In this document: positions 15,798 to 25,058 of the stretch, piece by piece
How the letters are laid out: every line of letters begins with the position of its first letter
Position numbering within the stretch: position 1 is the first letter of the stretch
Origin: an uncultured Mucilaginibacter sp.
Lineage (GTDB): Bacteria > Bacteroidota > Bacteroidia > Sphingobacteriales > Sphingobacteriaceae
Direction of reading: 5' to 3'
Assembly: GCA_903864275.1 (NCBI GenBank)
Contig: CAIPFE010000048.1
Location: forward strand, 1 to 35,096
DNA: 35,096 nt
Program-made: the position numbers and the translations under genes
The notes under the pieces: generated by a model
The model's input: the letters and a program-made list of their open reading frames with translations, nothing else
Database searches by the model: none
Told to the model about the DNA's origin: nothing

Positions 15798-17771
15798 TTA
15801 CTTTTTTTCCAGTTTAATGAAAAAACCACCCCCTTGTGCTAGATGAATCTTAATTTCATCGTTCACTGTTAATGTTCTATTTCCTAAAACATAATCTGCA
15901 GCATACCTATCTGCATTAACACCGTCTTTGCAGATAGTAGCTTTAAAATTACCATCACCAAGAAAATTAAATTTTATGTCGATATCTCTGGATGTCCAAT
16001 CAGTCATGCCGGCGACATACCAATCTTCACCTTTTTGCCTTGCAGTGACAATATATTCACCTACTTTACCATCCAGAACTTTTGTTTCATCCCAAACAGT
16101 GGGAAGACTAGCCATCAGTTCAGTAAATTCCGGTTCTAACCATGCTTGCGATGGGTTACCGCCAAATACCTCCATGGGGTTATCAAAGACCACAAACATT
16201 GCCAATTGGTGGCATCGTGTACCTTGGGTCATAACCATACCTTCAATTGCCCTAAAACCTTTTTCGGTAGAATTGTTAAAGACCATTGGCTCATAATCGA
16301 ATGAACCAGCTAACATACGTGTAAATGGTAAGGTGACATCATGTTTAGGTGTTACTCCATCTCCTCCAATATTATATTCTGAGCCCATAACGCCCTCCCT
16401 TGTAATATTGTTAGGAAAGGTCCTGTTAAAACCCTTTGGTGGATAAGCTCCATGAAACATTATCATTATATGATGATCAGCACACGCTTTTGCAATACGG
16501 TAATAAAAGTTCACTGTTTTTTGGTCGTCGCGATCAATAAAATCGGTCATGATAAAGTCGACCCCCCACCTGTTAAAGCGAGCTAATGCACTGTCCAACT
16601 GTCTATCTAATGAATTCGCTAGTGTCCACATACTTATTTTAATACCATTCTCCATAGCATAAGTTACCAACGTATCCATATTAATATTGGGATTAATTTT
16701 AAACAGATCCATATTATCGCTCCAGCCTGCATCCATCATAATCCTGTTAAAACCAAACCTTTTAGCAAAATCAATATAGTATTTATATGAATTAGTGTTA
16801 ACACCTGAACGAAAAGGCACATTGAACAGATTGACGTTTATAGACCACTCGTCTGTACTCTTACCGGGATGTACCCACGAAGCGTCACCGATACGCGAAG
16901 GTGATCCTAATCTGTAAACCAAATCATTTGTAGGCAATTGCTTATCCTCATCGGCAATTATCAAAACACGCCAAGGATAACTTCTTGTACCTTTTGTTTT
17001 TGCAATATAGTCTGCTCTTTTAGTAACTAATGCTTGTGGATAATCGCCACCCGTCATTTTTTCCTCGATCGGATAAGCAGCAAAAGTTCCACGCAATTCA
17101 CTACTATTACGACCGGATAAAAACATACCTGGGTAATCTTCAAGATCAGATTCAGTGATTCCGATCTTGGGGCCGGACATTGGACTTACCAACACAGGAT
17201 TATAAGCAACTTCGGAATCATTGATCTCATCCATTTTTCGCAGTGTAAAGTGCTCCTCGTAACTGGTGTGAAAAATATCCGCATCTGGACGCTTATGGAT
17301 TCCTGGATAAAATGCCGAGGAATGTTCCGGGAAGCGGAAATTAGCAATTTCATTTTTGACAATAATGGAATCTTTAAACAAAGTCAAAAAACGATAAGCA
17401 GCACCGTCATCATAAACGCGAAATTCCACCTGATAGGGCTGTCGGAATTTAATAGCAATCTGATTATAATTATCATTGATGATTTTTCGCTTTTCCGGAA
17501 CAGGTGAAATGATTTTATTGGAGACCTTTTTTACAAAAAAACTCTTGATATTATTATTCGTGGAAAAATTCCTTCCATCATCTAAAATCATATCTATATC
17601 TGAAGGGTATAAAATCAATTTTCCATTTTCGAATATGCAATATTTCAAATGTTGTTCCATCCATATTTTAACACAGATATTTCTGGAAGGGGAACATACT
17701 GTTAAAGAATCCGTAGCGAATGAACCAAGAGAAATAAAAATAAAAAATAGTAGGAGAATGTTTTTTTTCAT
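15798..17771 (-). CDS. GH97 glycoside hydrolase, probable retaining alpha-galactosidase type
   Basis: The 657-residue protein has a signal peptide (first 20 residues, ending SFAT), the GH97 N-terminal sandwich (about 22-285), the TIM-barrel catalytic domain (about 300-560) and a C-terminal domain to 657. GH97 contains inverting glucosidases (SusB) and retaining galactosidases (BtGH97b). Here strand 4 reads IMTDFIDRDDQ with an aspartate (Asp410) where the retaining enzymes have their nucleophile. TREGVMGSEYN supplies the candidate acid/base and calcium-binding glutamates (459, 465). The retaining type is therefore favoured, with alpha-D-galactosidase or a related galacto-configured activity such as beta-L-arabinopyranosidase. 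It lies 193 bp after susD in the same direction. Confidence 0.87.
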   Translation of the reverse strand: MKKNILLLFFIFISLGSFATDSLTVCSPSRNICVKIWMEQHLKYCIFENGKLILYPSDIDMILDDGRNFSTNNNIKSFFVKKVSNKIISPVPEKRKIINDNYNQIAIKFRQPYQVEFRVYDDGAAYRFLTLFKDSIIVKNEIANFRFPEHSSAFYPGIHKRPDADIFHTSYEEHFTLRKMDEINDSEVAYNPVLVSPMSGPKIGITESDLEDYPGMFLSGRNSSELRGTFAAYPIEEKMTGGDYPQALVTKRADYIAKTKGTRSYPWRVLIIADEDKQLPTNDLVYRLGSPSRIGDASWVHPGKSTDEWSINVNLFNVPFRSGVNTNSYKYYIDFAKRFGFNRIMMDAGWSDNMDLFKINPNINMDTLVTYAMENGIKISMWTLANSLDRQLDSALARFNRWGVDFIMTDFIDRDDQKTVNFYYRIAKACADHHIMIMFHGAYPPKGFNRTFPNNITREGVMGSEYNIGGDGVTPKHDVTLPFTRMLAGSFDYEPMVFNNSTEKGFRAIEGMVMTQGTRCHQLAMFVVFDNPMEVFGGNPSQAWLEPEFTELMASLPTVWDETKVLDGKVGEYIVTARQKGEDWYVAGMTDWTSRDIDIKFNFLGDGNFKATICKDGVNADRYAADYVLGNRTLTVNDEIKIHLAQGGGFFIKLEKK

Positions 17772-17964
17772 AATTACAATTTATATCGAAAAGGGATTCC
17801 TAAAAAGTATACTTTCTTTAAAAACTAAAATTTTATTATTCCAACTTTGTGCTCTTGTACTCAAAATGGCTAAATACAAAGCACAAATAACACTTCAAAT
17901 TAAGCAGTGTATTAAGTCATTATAACATGCAGCCTGTTAAAATATTTAAATAATGAATAAGAAA

Positions 17965-19695
17965 TTAATAACCTGGATTCTGTATCAAGTTAGGATCTGC
18001 GGCTATCTCACTTTGTGGTATTGGAAAAAAGTAATTTGCCGGATCTTTGAAAACTCTAACTGGGTTATAATTCAGGTTACCTCCGGTATTAGGCACTTGG
18101 TACGTATAGGTCAGAACGCCCTTATTATTGGTGACATTTACGCCCATACAAGTTATATTATTGGTTTGGCTAGCAATTTTCCACCGCCTAACATCCCAGA
18201 ATCTACTTTCTTCAAATGCCAACTCTACTTTCCTTTCATTCCATATTCTCGCTCTCATATCGCTTTGTGACAGACCTGTTGGAAGACTGGGCATATTCGC
18301 CCTATTACGCACTAAATTTATTGCGGCATAAGCATCTGCAGGACCCTTTGCCTCATTAATGGCTTCTGCATAATTCAATAAAATTTCGGCATAACGTAGA
18401 TGAATCCATGGCTGCGCACCCTGACCACTTCCCAATGTAATTGCCGCGGGATCATATACAGAAGGGTCTACAAATTTGCCCATTAAATATCCGGTTACAG
18501 TTTGGTTTTGATTAAAATCGAAGCCATTAGGGTTTGAAAAATCAATTGTAGTTTGATTTACTGGAGATCCCTGATGCAAAACATCAACATTAAACCGTGG
18601 GTCTCTGTTCGCGTAAGGGTCATTTGCATTATAGATTGAAGTAGGGTCAGATATTGATTTTCCATCAATTGTTTCATAAGAATCGACCATTTGCTGTGTA
18701 GGTGTATACATAATATTTCCACCCCTGTCAAAAGGCATCACCGCATACTCAAAAGTTAATCCAGGCCAAGGGTAATTATCCTGATGTCCTTCTGAGGGCA
18801 ACCCAGCTTGATTGATGGTCACAAAAATATATTCTGAATTAGAAGGATCAAACTTAATGAACATATTCTTGTAATTGAGCCATGGCACGAGTGCATACCT
18901 GTTCAGATCCATTACTGCTTTTGCAGCATCTGCCGCAGCTTGCCATCTCGCTGGATCATTATTCGCATTAAAAAGTGGACTTGCGTAGGATAATAGCACC
19001 CTCGATTTAATGGCCATAGCAACTCCGCGATCAATCTTGCCTATTGCCGGAGCAGTTGCTGGCAAATAATTATTAATTGCTGAATCAAGTTGAGTGATAA
19101 TAAACTGGAAACATTCATCTGTGGTATTCCTTTTTACATCAAATTTATCTGTTATGCCATAAGTTTTAGTAATTATCGGCACCCCTGAATAGTGACGAAC
19201 TAATTGAAAGTAACGAAATGCTCGCAAAGTCATCATTTCTCCAATAAGCCGGTTTTTATCGCCAGAAGAAAGACCAGATACTTTGTTAATATTTTGAAAA
19301 AAAGTGTTGCATTGTGCTATATATTTATAATTATTTGCCCATGCCTGCTGTCGCGGATAAGGATTCCCATCAAACGTGCCCGTAAATCCCTCTCCGGTAG
19401 GCGATGAGTTAATCAAGCCTTGGTTCACTACATCCACACCAATGTAACCTTCATAAGCCGATAGCACTTCGTCGGTAGCCCCTGCTAGCATAAAGGCTTG
19501 CCAGTGTGTATTATAAAAGCCATAGTCCAGATCACGATAGTTGTTATTTACAAAAGCTTCTGTTAGGTTTGGGTCTGCAAATACGGTATTCGCGTCCACA
19601 GAACTGGAGGGGGTAATGTTCAACAAATTCTTTTTACAAGAAATGGAGGTACTAATTAGCCCAATGATTAAAATATAAAATGATATTCTTTTCAT
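17965..19695 (-). CDS. susD: SusD/RagB outer-membrane glycan-binding lipoprotein
   Basis: The 576-residue protein has a lipoprotein signal ending SISC (Cys20). The SusD N-terminal region includes the tetratricopeptide-like helices (NRLIGEMMTLRAFRYFQLVR). The C-terminal RagB/SusD domain has LRYAEILLNYAEAINEAKGP and FEESRFWDVRRWKI, hallmark motifs. It binds glycan on the cell surface and forms the lid of the SusC channel. It lies 30 bp after susC in the same operon. Ligand specificity cannot be told from sequence. Confidence 0.95.
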   Translation of the reverse strand: MKRISFYILIIGLISTSISCKKNLLNITPSSSVDANTVFADPNLTEAFVNNNYRDLDYGFYNTHWQAFMLAGATDEVLSAYEGYIGVDVVNQGLINSSPTGEGFTGTFDGNPYPRQQAWANNYKYIAQCNTFFQNINKVSGLSSGDKNRLIGEMMTLRAFRYFQLVRHYSGVPIITKTYGITDKFDVKRNTTDECFQFIITQLDSAINNYLPATAPAIGKIDRGVAMAIKSRVLLSYASPLFNANNDPARWQAAADAAKAVMDLNRYALVPWLNYKNMFIKFDPSNSEYIFVTINQAGLPSEGHQDNYPWPGLTFEYAVMPFDRGGNIMYTPTQQMVDSYETIDGKSISDPTSIYNANDPYANRDPRFNVDVLHQGSPVNQTTIDFSNPNGFDFNQNQTVTGYLMGKFVDPSVYDPAAITLGSGQGAQPWIHLRYAEILLNYAEAINEAKGPADAYAAINLVRNRANMPSLPTGLSQSDMRARIWNERKVELAFEESRFWDVRRWKIASQTNNITCMGVNVTNNKGVLTYTYQVPNTGGNLNYNPVRVFKDPANYFFPIPQSEIAADPNLIQNPGY

Positions 19696-19725
19696 GATAT
19701 TTATTTAAATTCTGTTGTCAATAAA

Positions 19726-22700
19726 TTAAAAACTTGCTGAAAGCCCGATGTTAAAAGTTCGGTTTATTGGATAATTTAGACCTTGGCCATCGACTGATTC
19801 AGGATCTAATCCCTTGTAGGGTGTGATAGTAAACAGGTTGAAAGTGTTCATATAAACGCGCAGGTTATTAATCCCGGCACGAGTCAAAACATCGCTTTTT
19901 ATGGTGTAGGCCAATTCTATATTTTTCAATCTTAGAAAATCCGTGCTACTTAGATAATAGGTGTTGCCAAAACCCTGGGGGCTTCCATATACGTTAGATG
20001 CTCGTGGTTTATCAGTAATATTTCCGGGGGTTGACCGTCCTAGGTAATCTTCAATAGTAAAATTTTGGTTAATGCCAGAAACAGCTCTAAAATAACGTGC
20101 TGCTTTTGCTTGCCCTTGAAACAACATTGTAAAATCAAAATTTGAATAATTTAAACCAATAGTTGATCCGTAGACAATTTGAGGAATAGAGTTGAGATCA
20201 TGAACCGTTTGGTCGTTTTGATCAATGACACCATCGTGATTCACATCTTGAAATTTCAGATCGCCAGGTACTACATTGGTTAACTTATTGACTGGTGACG
20301 AAGCTATATCCTGCGCTGACTGATAAACACCTATTGCATTATATAGTAGAAATGATCCGACCGGATGGCCAGTGAGGGCTTGATAGGCAGGTCGCCCGCC
20401 TAAAACTTCATTCATAGATACTATTATATTCTTAGCATAGGTGATATTACCAGAAACAAAATACCCTAATTTGTTAAGCTGTCCTTTATAACTCAATTGC
20501 GCTTCCAGGCCTTTGTTATCCACAATCCCAATATTTTCATCTGGCAACTGAATTCCGGTAAATAAAGGAATGGAGGCATTGGCCGGAGCTAGGATATTAT
20601 TTCGCCGTTGGTGGAATACCTCAAATGTGAAACTTAGTTTACTATCAAACAAAGAACCGTCCAATGCGACGTTGATAGACGTTTGAGATTCCCAGGTAGC
20701 ATTAGGGTTAGGACTCACGCCTGGTGATAATGTAGAATAACCGGTAATGGATGAATTGTAAAAAATTCTTCCATATTGAGTTATATTGTAAAATTGGGCA
20801 TACTGGAATGGTGGAATATTGTCATTACCCATTTTTCCCCACGCACCGCGTAGTTTTAAAAAATCAATAACTGGGAAATTATTTTTGAACCATTCAAAAC
20901 CTGTAATATTCACCCCCCCAGAGAGGCTTGGGAACAGCCCCCACCTTTTGTTCGTAGCAAAAACATCAGAACCATCGTACCTCAGTTGCATTTCGAGATA
21001 ATACTTATTGTTATAAGAGTAGTTTAACCTCCCAAAAGAATTTTGGCGGGCCGATTTGTATTCATTTCCATCATTATTGCTATTTGTACTACTCCCGAAA
21101 CTCAATTGAGGGATGGCTTGGGAAATAAATTGTTCGCGATGTGCAAAGAGCCATCGATAATCATAGGTGCTTTGTTCATACCCTAAAAAAGCTTTGATGG
21201 TATGCTTACCAAAAGAATGTTCATAATTTAGCTTTAGGTTTTCGGTAATTGTCATGGAGTTGGTATTTTCCGCGTCCAACGATGCCAAGCCTAGCGCATT
21301 GTTTAAAACAGATGGTGTATAAATTTGTTTAACGGGATCATATCCATAAACTGTATAAGATTTATTCCAATTAGTGCTGTCTGCAAAACCAAGATCAACA
21401 GATAAAAAACCATCAACATATAGGCCTCTAATATCGGGAATATCTAGTCGTCCTCTTAGTGTATTAAGCGAATAAGTTTTTTTCTGGTCATTAAGGCCAG
21501 CCAAATCAGTTGCATTAACTAAAGCATTCAATTGTGCACCTGTACTGCCGGTAGTGCCACCCAAAGCGAAGGTGCCATTAGGGTTTTTGGCTAAACTGGT
21601 AGGTAGCGCACCTATCAAGCTAGAAAAAGTGGTATTGGTCCCAACAGGTGAGCTAGTTTGATCCTGCCAACGGAGCATACTACTAAATCCTAACTTAAGG
21701 TTCTTGTTAACCTGCCCTTCCAGATTAAGGTCGAAATTGTCTTGTTTGTATTTAAATGTGCCACTGTTGAATTGACCATCCTGATTAGCCATGCCCACAG
21801 ATGTATAATATTTGAAATTTTCTGTGCCACCTGTAAGGGTAACGTTGGCCCGATTCTGTAAAGCCACTTTTTTTGTAGCCAACTTTATCCAATCTGTGTT
21901 CGGATGCCCAATCGGGTCAGTACCATTTTGGAATTGAGTAAGGTCATTTTGAGAATATATTGGATTCCCGCCACCAAATACAGAAATATCATTCACCATT
22001 TGGGCGTATTGGAAAGCATTTGTCAATTGCTCTGTTTTGGCCCAAGTATTGAAACCCTGATTATAATTAAATGTCAACGCGGGCTTACCGATTTTCCCTT
22101 TTTTTGTAGTTATCAAAATAACACCATTGGCCGCTTGGGCACCATATATCGCCGCTGATGCATCTTTTAGTACAGAAATACTTTCCACATCATGAGGGTC
22201 AATATTACCAAAACCTCCGGGGCGGTTAGCAACACCATCAATAACGATAAGTGGCTGTGTCGCTCCTGAAAAAGTACTTATACCACGTATATAGATATTA
22301 GACCCATCACTACCCGGCTGACCGCTATTGTTCGTTGCAATTATCCCGGACATACGGCCTGCTAACGAGTTTGATATGTCTGTACTAGGGCTTTTTAAAA
22401 TCTCTTCTCCTTTCACTACAGAGACGGCCCCAGTCAAAGTTGCTTTTCGTTGGGTGCCATAGGCTACTACTACCACTTCATCCAAGTTTGTACTGTCTTT
22501 TGCCATTTGAAGATTAACTTCTGTCTTTCCGTTTACCGCTACCTCCATCTTTTTATAACCGACAGCAGAAAAAACTAATATACCATTTCTAGGAACGTGG
22601 ATACTGTACCTTCCTTTTTCATCGCTCGTTGTACCGGTTTGAGGGTTGCCTTTCAAGATAACAGAAACGCCGATAAGTAAACTAGAACCAGATTTAACTG

Positions 22701-22809
22701 TTCCCCTCACCAGATTTCCATTTTGCGCTTTTAGACTAAATGGAATAATAAAAAGCAGGAAAAAATAACAAAGGCATGCCAAGATACCCATTATGGTCTT
22801 TTTTTTCAT
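19726..22809 (-). CDS. susC: SusC/RagA TonB-dependent outer-membrane transporter
   Basis: This is a full-length 1027-residue protein. It has a signal peptide (to about residue 28), a CarboxypepD_reg-like domain (about 33-105; VRGTVKSGSSLLIGVSVILKG) and the TonB-box region LDEVVVVAYGTQ. The plug domain includes SLAGRMSGIIATNNSGQPGS and DASAAIYGAQAANGVILITTKKG, followed by a 22-strand barrel ending in a terminal Phe (IGLSASF). SusC moves oligosaccharides across the outer membrane using TonB energy. It is the first gene of the locus; a palindrome at 22830-22862 lies in its leader. The divergent AraC gene is the likely local regulator. Confidence 0.97.
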   Translation of the reverse strand: MKKKTIMGILACLCYFFLLFIIPFSLKAQNGNLVRGTVKSGSSLLIGVSVILKGNPQTGTTSDEKGRYSIHVPRNGILVFSAVGYKKMEVAVNGKTEVNLQMAKDSTNLDEVVVVAYGTQRKATLTGAVSVVKGEEILKSPSTDISNSLAGRMSGIIATNNSGQPGSDGSNIYIRGISTFSGATQPLIVIDGVANRPGGFGNIDPHDVESISVLKDASAAIYGAQAANGVILITTKKGKIGKPALTFNYNQGFNTWAKTEQLTNAFQYAQMVNDISVFGGGNPIYSQNDLTQFQNGTDPIGHPNTDWIKLATKKVALQNRANVTLTGGTENFKYYTSVGMANQDGQFNSGTFKYKQDNFDLNLEGQVNKNLKLGFSSMLRWQDQTSSPVGTNTTFSSLIGALPTSLAKNPNGTFALGGTTGSTGAQLNALVNATDLAGLNDQKKTYSLNTLRGRLDIPDIRGLYVDGFLSVDLGFADSTNWNKSYTVYGYDPVKQIYTPSVLNNALGLASLDAENTNSMTITENLKLNYEHSFGKHTIKAFLGYEQSTYDYRWLFAHREQFISQAIPQLSFGSSTNSNNDGNEYKSARQNSFGRLNYSYNNKYYLEMQLRYDGSDVFATNKRWGLFPSLSGGVNITGFEWFKNNFPVIDFLKLRGAWGKMGNDNIPPFQYAQFYNITQYGRIFYNSSITGYSTLSPGVSPNPNATWESQTSINVALDGSLFDSKLSFTFEVFHQRRNNILAPANASIPLFTGIQLPDENIGIVDNKGLEAQLSYKGQLNKLGYFVSGNITYAKNIIVSMNEVLGGRPAYQALTGHPVGSFLLYNAIGVYQSAQDIASSPVNKLTNVVPGDLKFQDVNHDGVIDQNDQTVHDLNSIPQIVYGSTIGLNYSNFDFTMLFQGQAKAARYFRAVSGINQNFTIEDYLGRSTPGNITDKPRASNVYGSPQGFGNTYYLSSTDFLRLKNIELAYTIKSDVLTRAGINNLRVYMNTFNLFTITPYKGLDPESVDGQGLNYPINRTFNIGLSASF

Positions 22810-22829
22810 AACAACAAATTTGGATTTAT

Positions 22830-22862
22830 ACTAGGTTTATATAATTAGATAACAAACCTAGT
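22830..22862. promoter_or_regulatory. Inverted repeat in the susC leader with a -7-like box
   Basis: ACTAGGTTT (22830-22838) and AAACCTAGT (22854-22862) are perfect 9-bp arms around a 15-bp spacer, 21 bp upstream of the susC ATG. The upstream arm contains TAGGTTTG on the minus strand (22853-22860), matching the Bacteroidota -7 consensus TANNTTTG; the -33 element is weak (TTTC at 22877-22880). It may be an operator overlapping the promoter or a leader hairpin. Confidence 0.55.
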
Positions 22863-22899
22863 TTTTCAAATCATATGAAATATTCTATAATTAGTTTAT

Positions 22900-22933
22900 T
22901 TTGTATACTTTTTTAACATAATTTTTATATTTG
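22900..22933 (+). promoter_or_regulatory. Candidate Bacteroidota promoter of the AraC gene
   Basis: TTTG at 22900-22903 and TATATTTG at 22926-22933 match the -33 (TTTG) and -7 (TANNTTTG) elements, 22 bp apart, slightly longer than usual. The predicted transcript would start about 35 bp before the TTG start codon. Confidence 0.5.
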
Positions 22934-22973
22934 AGTTGTTTTTGCGAGAATTTACCTTTATTTTTAAAAAACT

Positions 22974-23852
22974 TTGAGGCCCCAATTCCATAAACTTCCT
23001 CTTTCTTCTGATGCATCTTTTTTTTATAAAAGCTGGGAATGTGATTATTTTGACAAACCATGGCATTTTCATAAAGATTATGAATTAGTTCTGATTGAAA
23101 AAACAGACGGTATGCGCTTCATTGGCGACCATGTAACGAATTTCAAAGATGGCAATCTTGTATTGATTGGCCCCAACATCCCCCACCTTTTTCGCAATAG
23201 CGAGCAGTATTATAAAAATTACGGGCTGGTTGCAAAATCAATATTTATCCATTTCACAGATGATTTCCTTGGGAAATATTTTTTTGACATTCCGGAAATG
23301 AAAGGAGTTCGCAAACTTTTGGATAAGGCCTCATTTGGTATCGAAATTCTTGGGCCGTCTAATGAATATGTAAGGCGGCAACTTGTTTCTATGCAACACG
23401 AAGCACCAACACAACGTCTACTTATGTTATTGGGCATTCTTAGTTTTCTTTCGACGAGTACCGATATTAGACAAATCTTATCGAGTAGTTTTACTGCGAA
23501 TAATACCTATGATACGGACCGTATTAATGAAGCCCTACAATTCATTATGGTAAATTATACTAATAATATCTATGTTGGTGACATTGCTTCGAAACTTAAT
23601 ATGAGTTTAGCTTCATTTTCGCGTTATTTTAAGCACCATACTAGAAAAACTTTTTCAAATTATGTAACCGAAATCAGGATAGGTCACGCTTGCCGCCTTT
23701 TAATGGAAGACAACTATAATATTTCAGAAATATGCTACAAGAGTGGTTTTGACAATCTTTCAAATTACCACAGGCACTTTAAAAACCATGTAGGTATCAG
23801 TCCGAAAGATTATCGAAAGAGATTTTTCGTTAATAACCCAAGTTCAATTTAA
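22974..23852 (+). CDS. AraC-family regulator of the polysaccharide locus
   Basis: The 292-residue protein starts at TTG (22974). An in-frame stop lies just upstream at 22965 and the next Met is residue 47, inside the conserved sensor domain, so the TTG start is needed. Residues about 25-110 form a cupin-type effector domain (DKPWHFHKDYELVLI, GDHV, GPNIPHLFRN). Residues about 185-285 carry the double helix-turn-helix: VGDIASKLNMSLASFSRYFKHH and ISEICYKSGFDNLSNYHRHF. Such cupin-AraC proteins sense a sugar directly. It is divergent from susC with 164 bp between, so control of the locus is likely. Its last codon overlaps the start of a histidine-kinase fragment. Confidence 0.9.
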   Translation: MRPQFHKLPLSSDASFFYKSWECDYFDKPWHFHKDYELVLIEKTDGMRFIGDHVTNFKDGNLVLIGPNIPHLFRNSEQYYKNYGLVAKSIFIHFTDDFLGKYFFDIPEMKGVRKLLDKASFGIEILGPSNEYVRRQLVSMQHEAPTQRLLMLLGILSFLSTSTDIRQILSSSFTANNTYDTDRINEALQFIMVNYTNNIYVGDIASKLNMSLASFSRYFKHHTRKTFSNYVTEIRIGHACRLLMEDNYNISEICYKSGFDNLSNYHRHFKNHVGISPKDYRKRFFVNNPSSI

Positions 23853-24600
23853 ACTGCAGGAAAAAACCGGTTTGCTCGAAAAATCAGAATCATCTTTGAA
23901 AGTTCAGCAGGAAGAATTACAACAAACCAATGCAGAACTTAAAGAAAAAGCTAACCTGTTTGAAGACCAGAAAGAAAAATTGGAGAGCGCTAAAATGGAT
24001 ATTGAAGAAAAAGCGCGTGAATTAGTAGTGACCAGCAAGTATAAATCGGAATTTCTTGCTAACATGTCGCACGAGTTGCGTACGCGGCTTAACAATATCC
24101 TTATCCTTGCACAATTACTTGCAGAAAACAAGGGCAGGTCACTTGCTGAAAAGGAAGTGAATTTTGCGAAAAACATATTTAATTCAGGACTGATTTGCTC
24201 GATTTGATTAATGAAATACTTGATCTTTCAAAAGTGGAAGCCGGTAAAATGGAACTGGATATAGCGAATGTACCATTTAAAGATATCGTATCAGATATCA
24301 CGGCAATGTTCGCGGAAGTAGCGAAAAATAAATCAATTGAACTTCCCTTCAAATTAAACAAAGAGAGATTAAAAGATACTATAGAAACAGATAAACAACG
24401 CACGGAGCAAATCCTGCGAAACCTTTTATCTAATGCATTTAAATTTACCGGCAATGCAGGCCTTATATGCGTCATTGAAAACAAAAAAATAGAACTTCGG
24501 GAAGTAGAAAAACCAAAGTAAGCGGGGTCTGATCACCTGATCGTTGAAATGATCGATTGCGGTATCAGCGGAATATTTCCTAAGGGAACCATCCTGGTTA
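23851..24600 (+). pseudogene. Broken hybrid histidine kinase fragment
   Basis: A frame joined directly to the end of the AraC gene encodes a long coiled coil (KVQQEELQQTNAELKEKANL) and a HisKA domain, SKYKSEFLANMSHELRTRLNN. The phospho-acceptor histidine is present, but the usual proline of HELRTPLN is arginine. One base is lost near 24188 (GGACTG instead of GGAACTG). The next frame continues with LLDLINEILDLSKVEAGKMEL and the N box ILRNLLSNAFKFT. A stop at 24521 and a changed G1-like segment (IVEMIDCGISGI) follow. N-terminal sensor and most of the ATPase domain are missing, so it is not functional. Confidence 0.82.
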
Positions 24601-24809
24601 GTCTTAACGATATTGCAGGTGTTTCTGGCGTTGGTACTGTTGAACAAATTGCCGCCAGTGTACTGGAAAAATATTTAGGTAAGAATGTTGCTATTTATCG
24701 CTCATTAAAATTCGCCGATACAATTGTTTGAACCTGTTGCGAAACGGCACATGTGCATATTCAACACTGCGTATTGTTACCGGATGATGCCGCACCTTAA
24801 GCCTATAGC

Positions 24810-25058
24810 GGGTCGGTGGCGAATATTATCACTCCCCTGGCTTTTGTAAAGCAGGTTACAGGTGAAGGTCACCAGGGAATCATTTCAACTGCCGGCAATT
24901 CCGCTACAGGTTTGGCTATGGCTGGTATTTGCCAAACATATAATATACCTCTGATCCCAATCATGATTCCCGAAATGGACGGTTATGAAACAATACAGTG
25001 GATCTGGAAAGAACTTCGAAACAAGTAATTACCAATTATCGCGATAACCGCCTCAATC
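24810..25058 (+). pseudogene. Chimera of dehydrogenase fragment and receiver-domain fragment
   Basis: One frame first reads ANIITPLAFVKQVTGEGHQG and STAGNSATGLAMAGICQTYN, which resembles the cofactor-binding part of medium-chain (zinc-type) dehydrogenases. It then passes without a break into MIPEMDGYETIQWIWKELRN, the phospho-acceptor region of a response-regulator receiver. After a TAA (25026-25028) the same frame goes on LPIIAITASI, the next receiver strand. The parts do not belong together. They appear fused by a deletion near 24965-24970 where both families have similar residues. The dehydrogenase assignment is weaker than the receiver one. Confidence 0.65.

Noticed and set aside
24530..24731. 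60-residue protein MIDCGISGIF and following
   Set aside because: It begins inside the remains of the kinase ATPase domain and has no family match; it is likely relic sequence.
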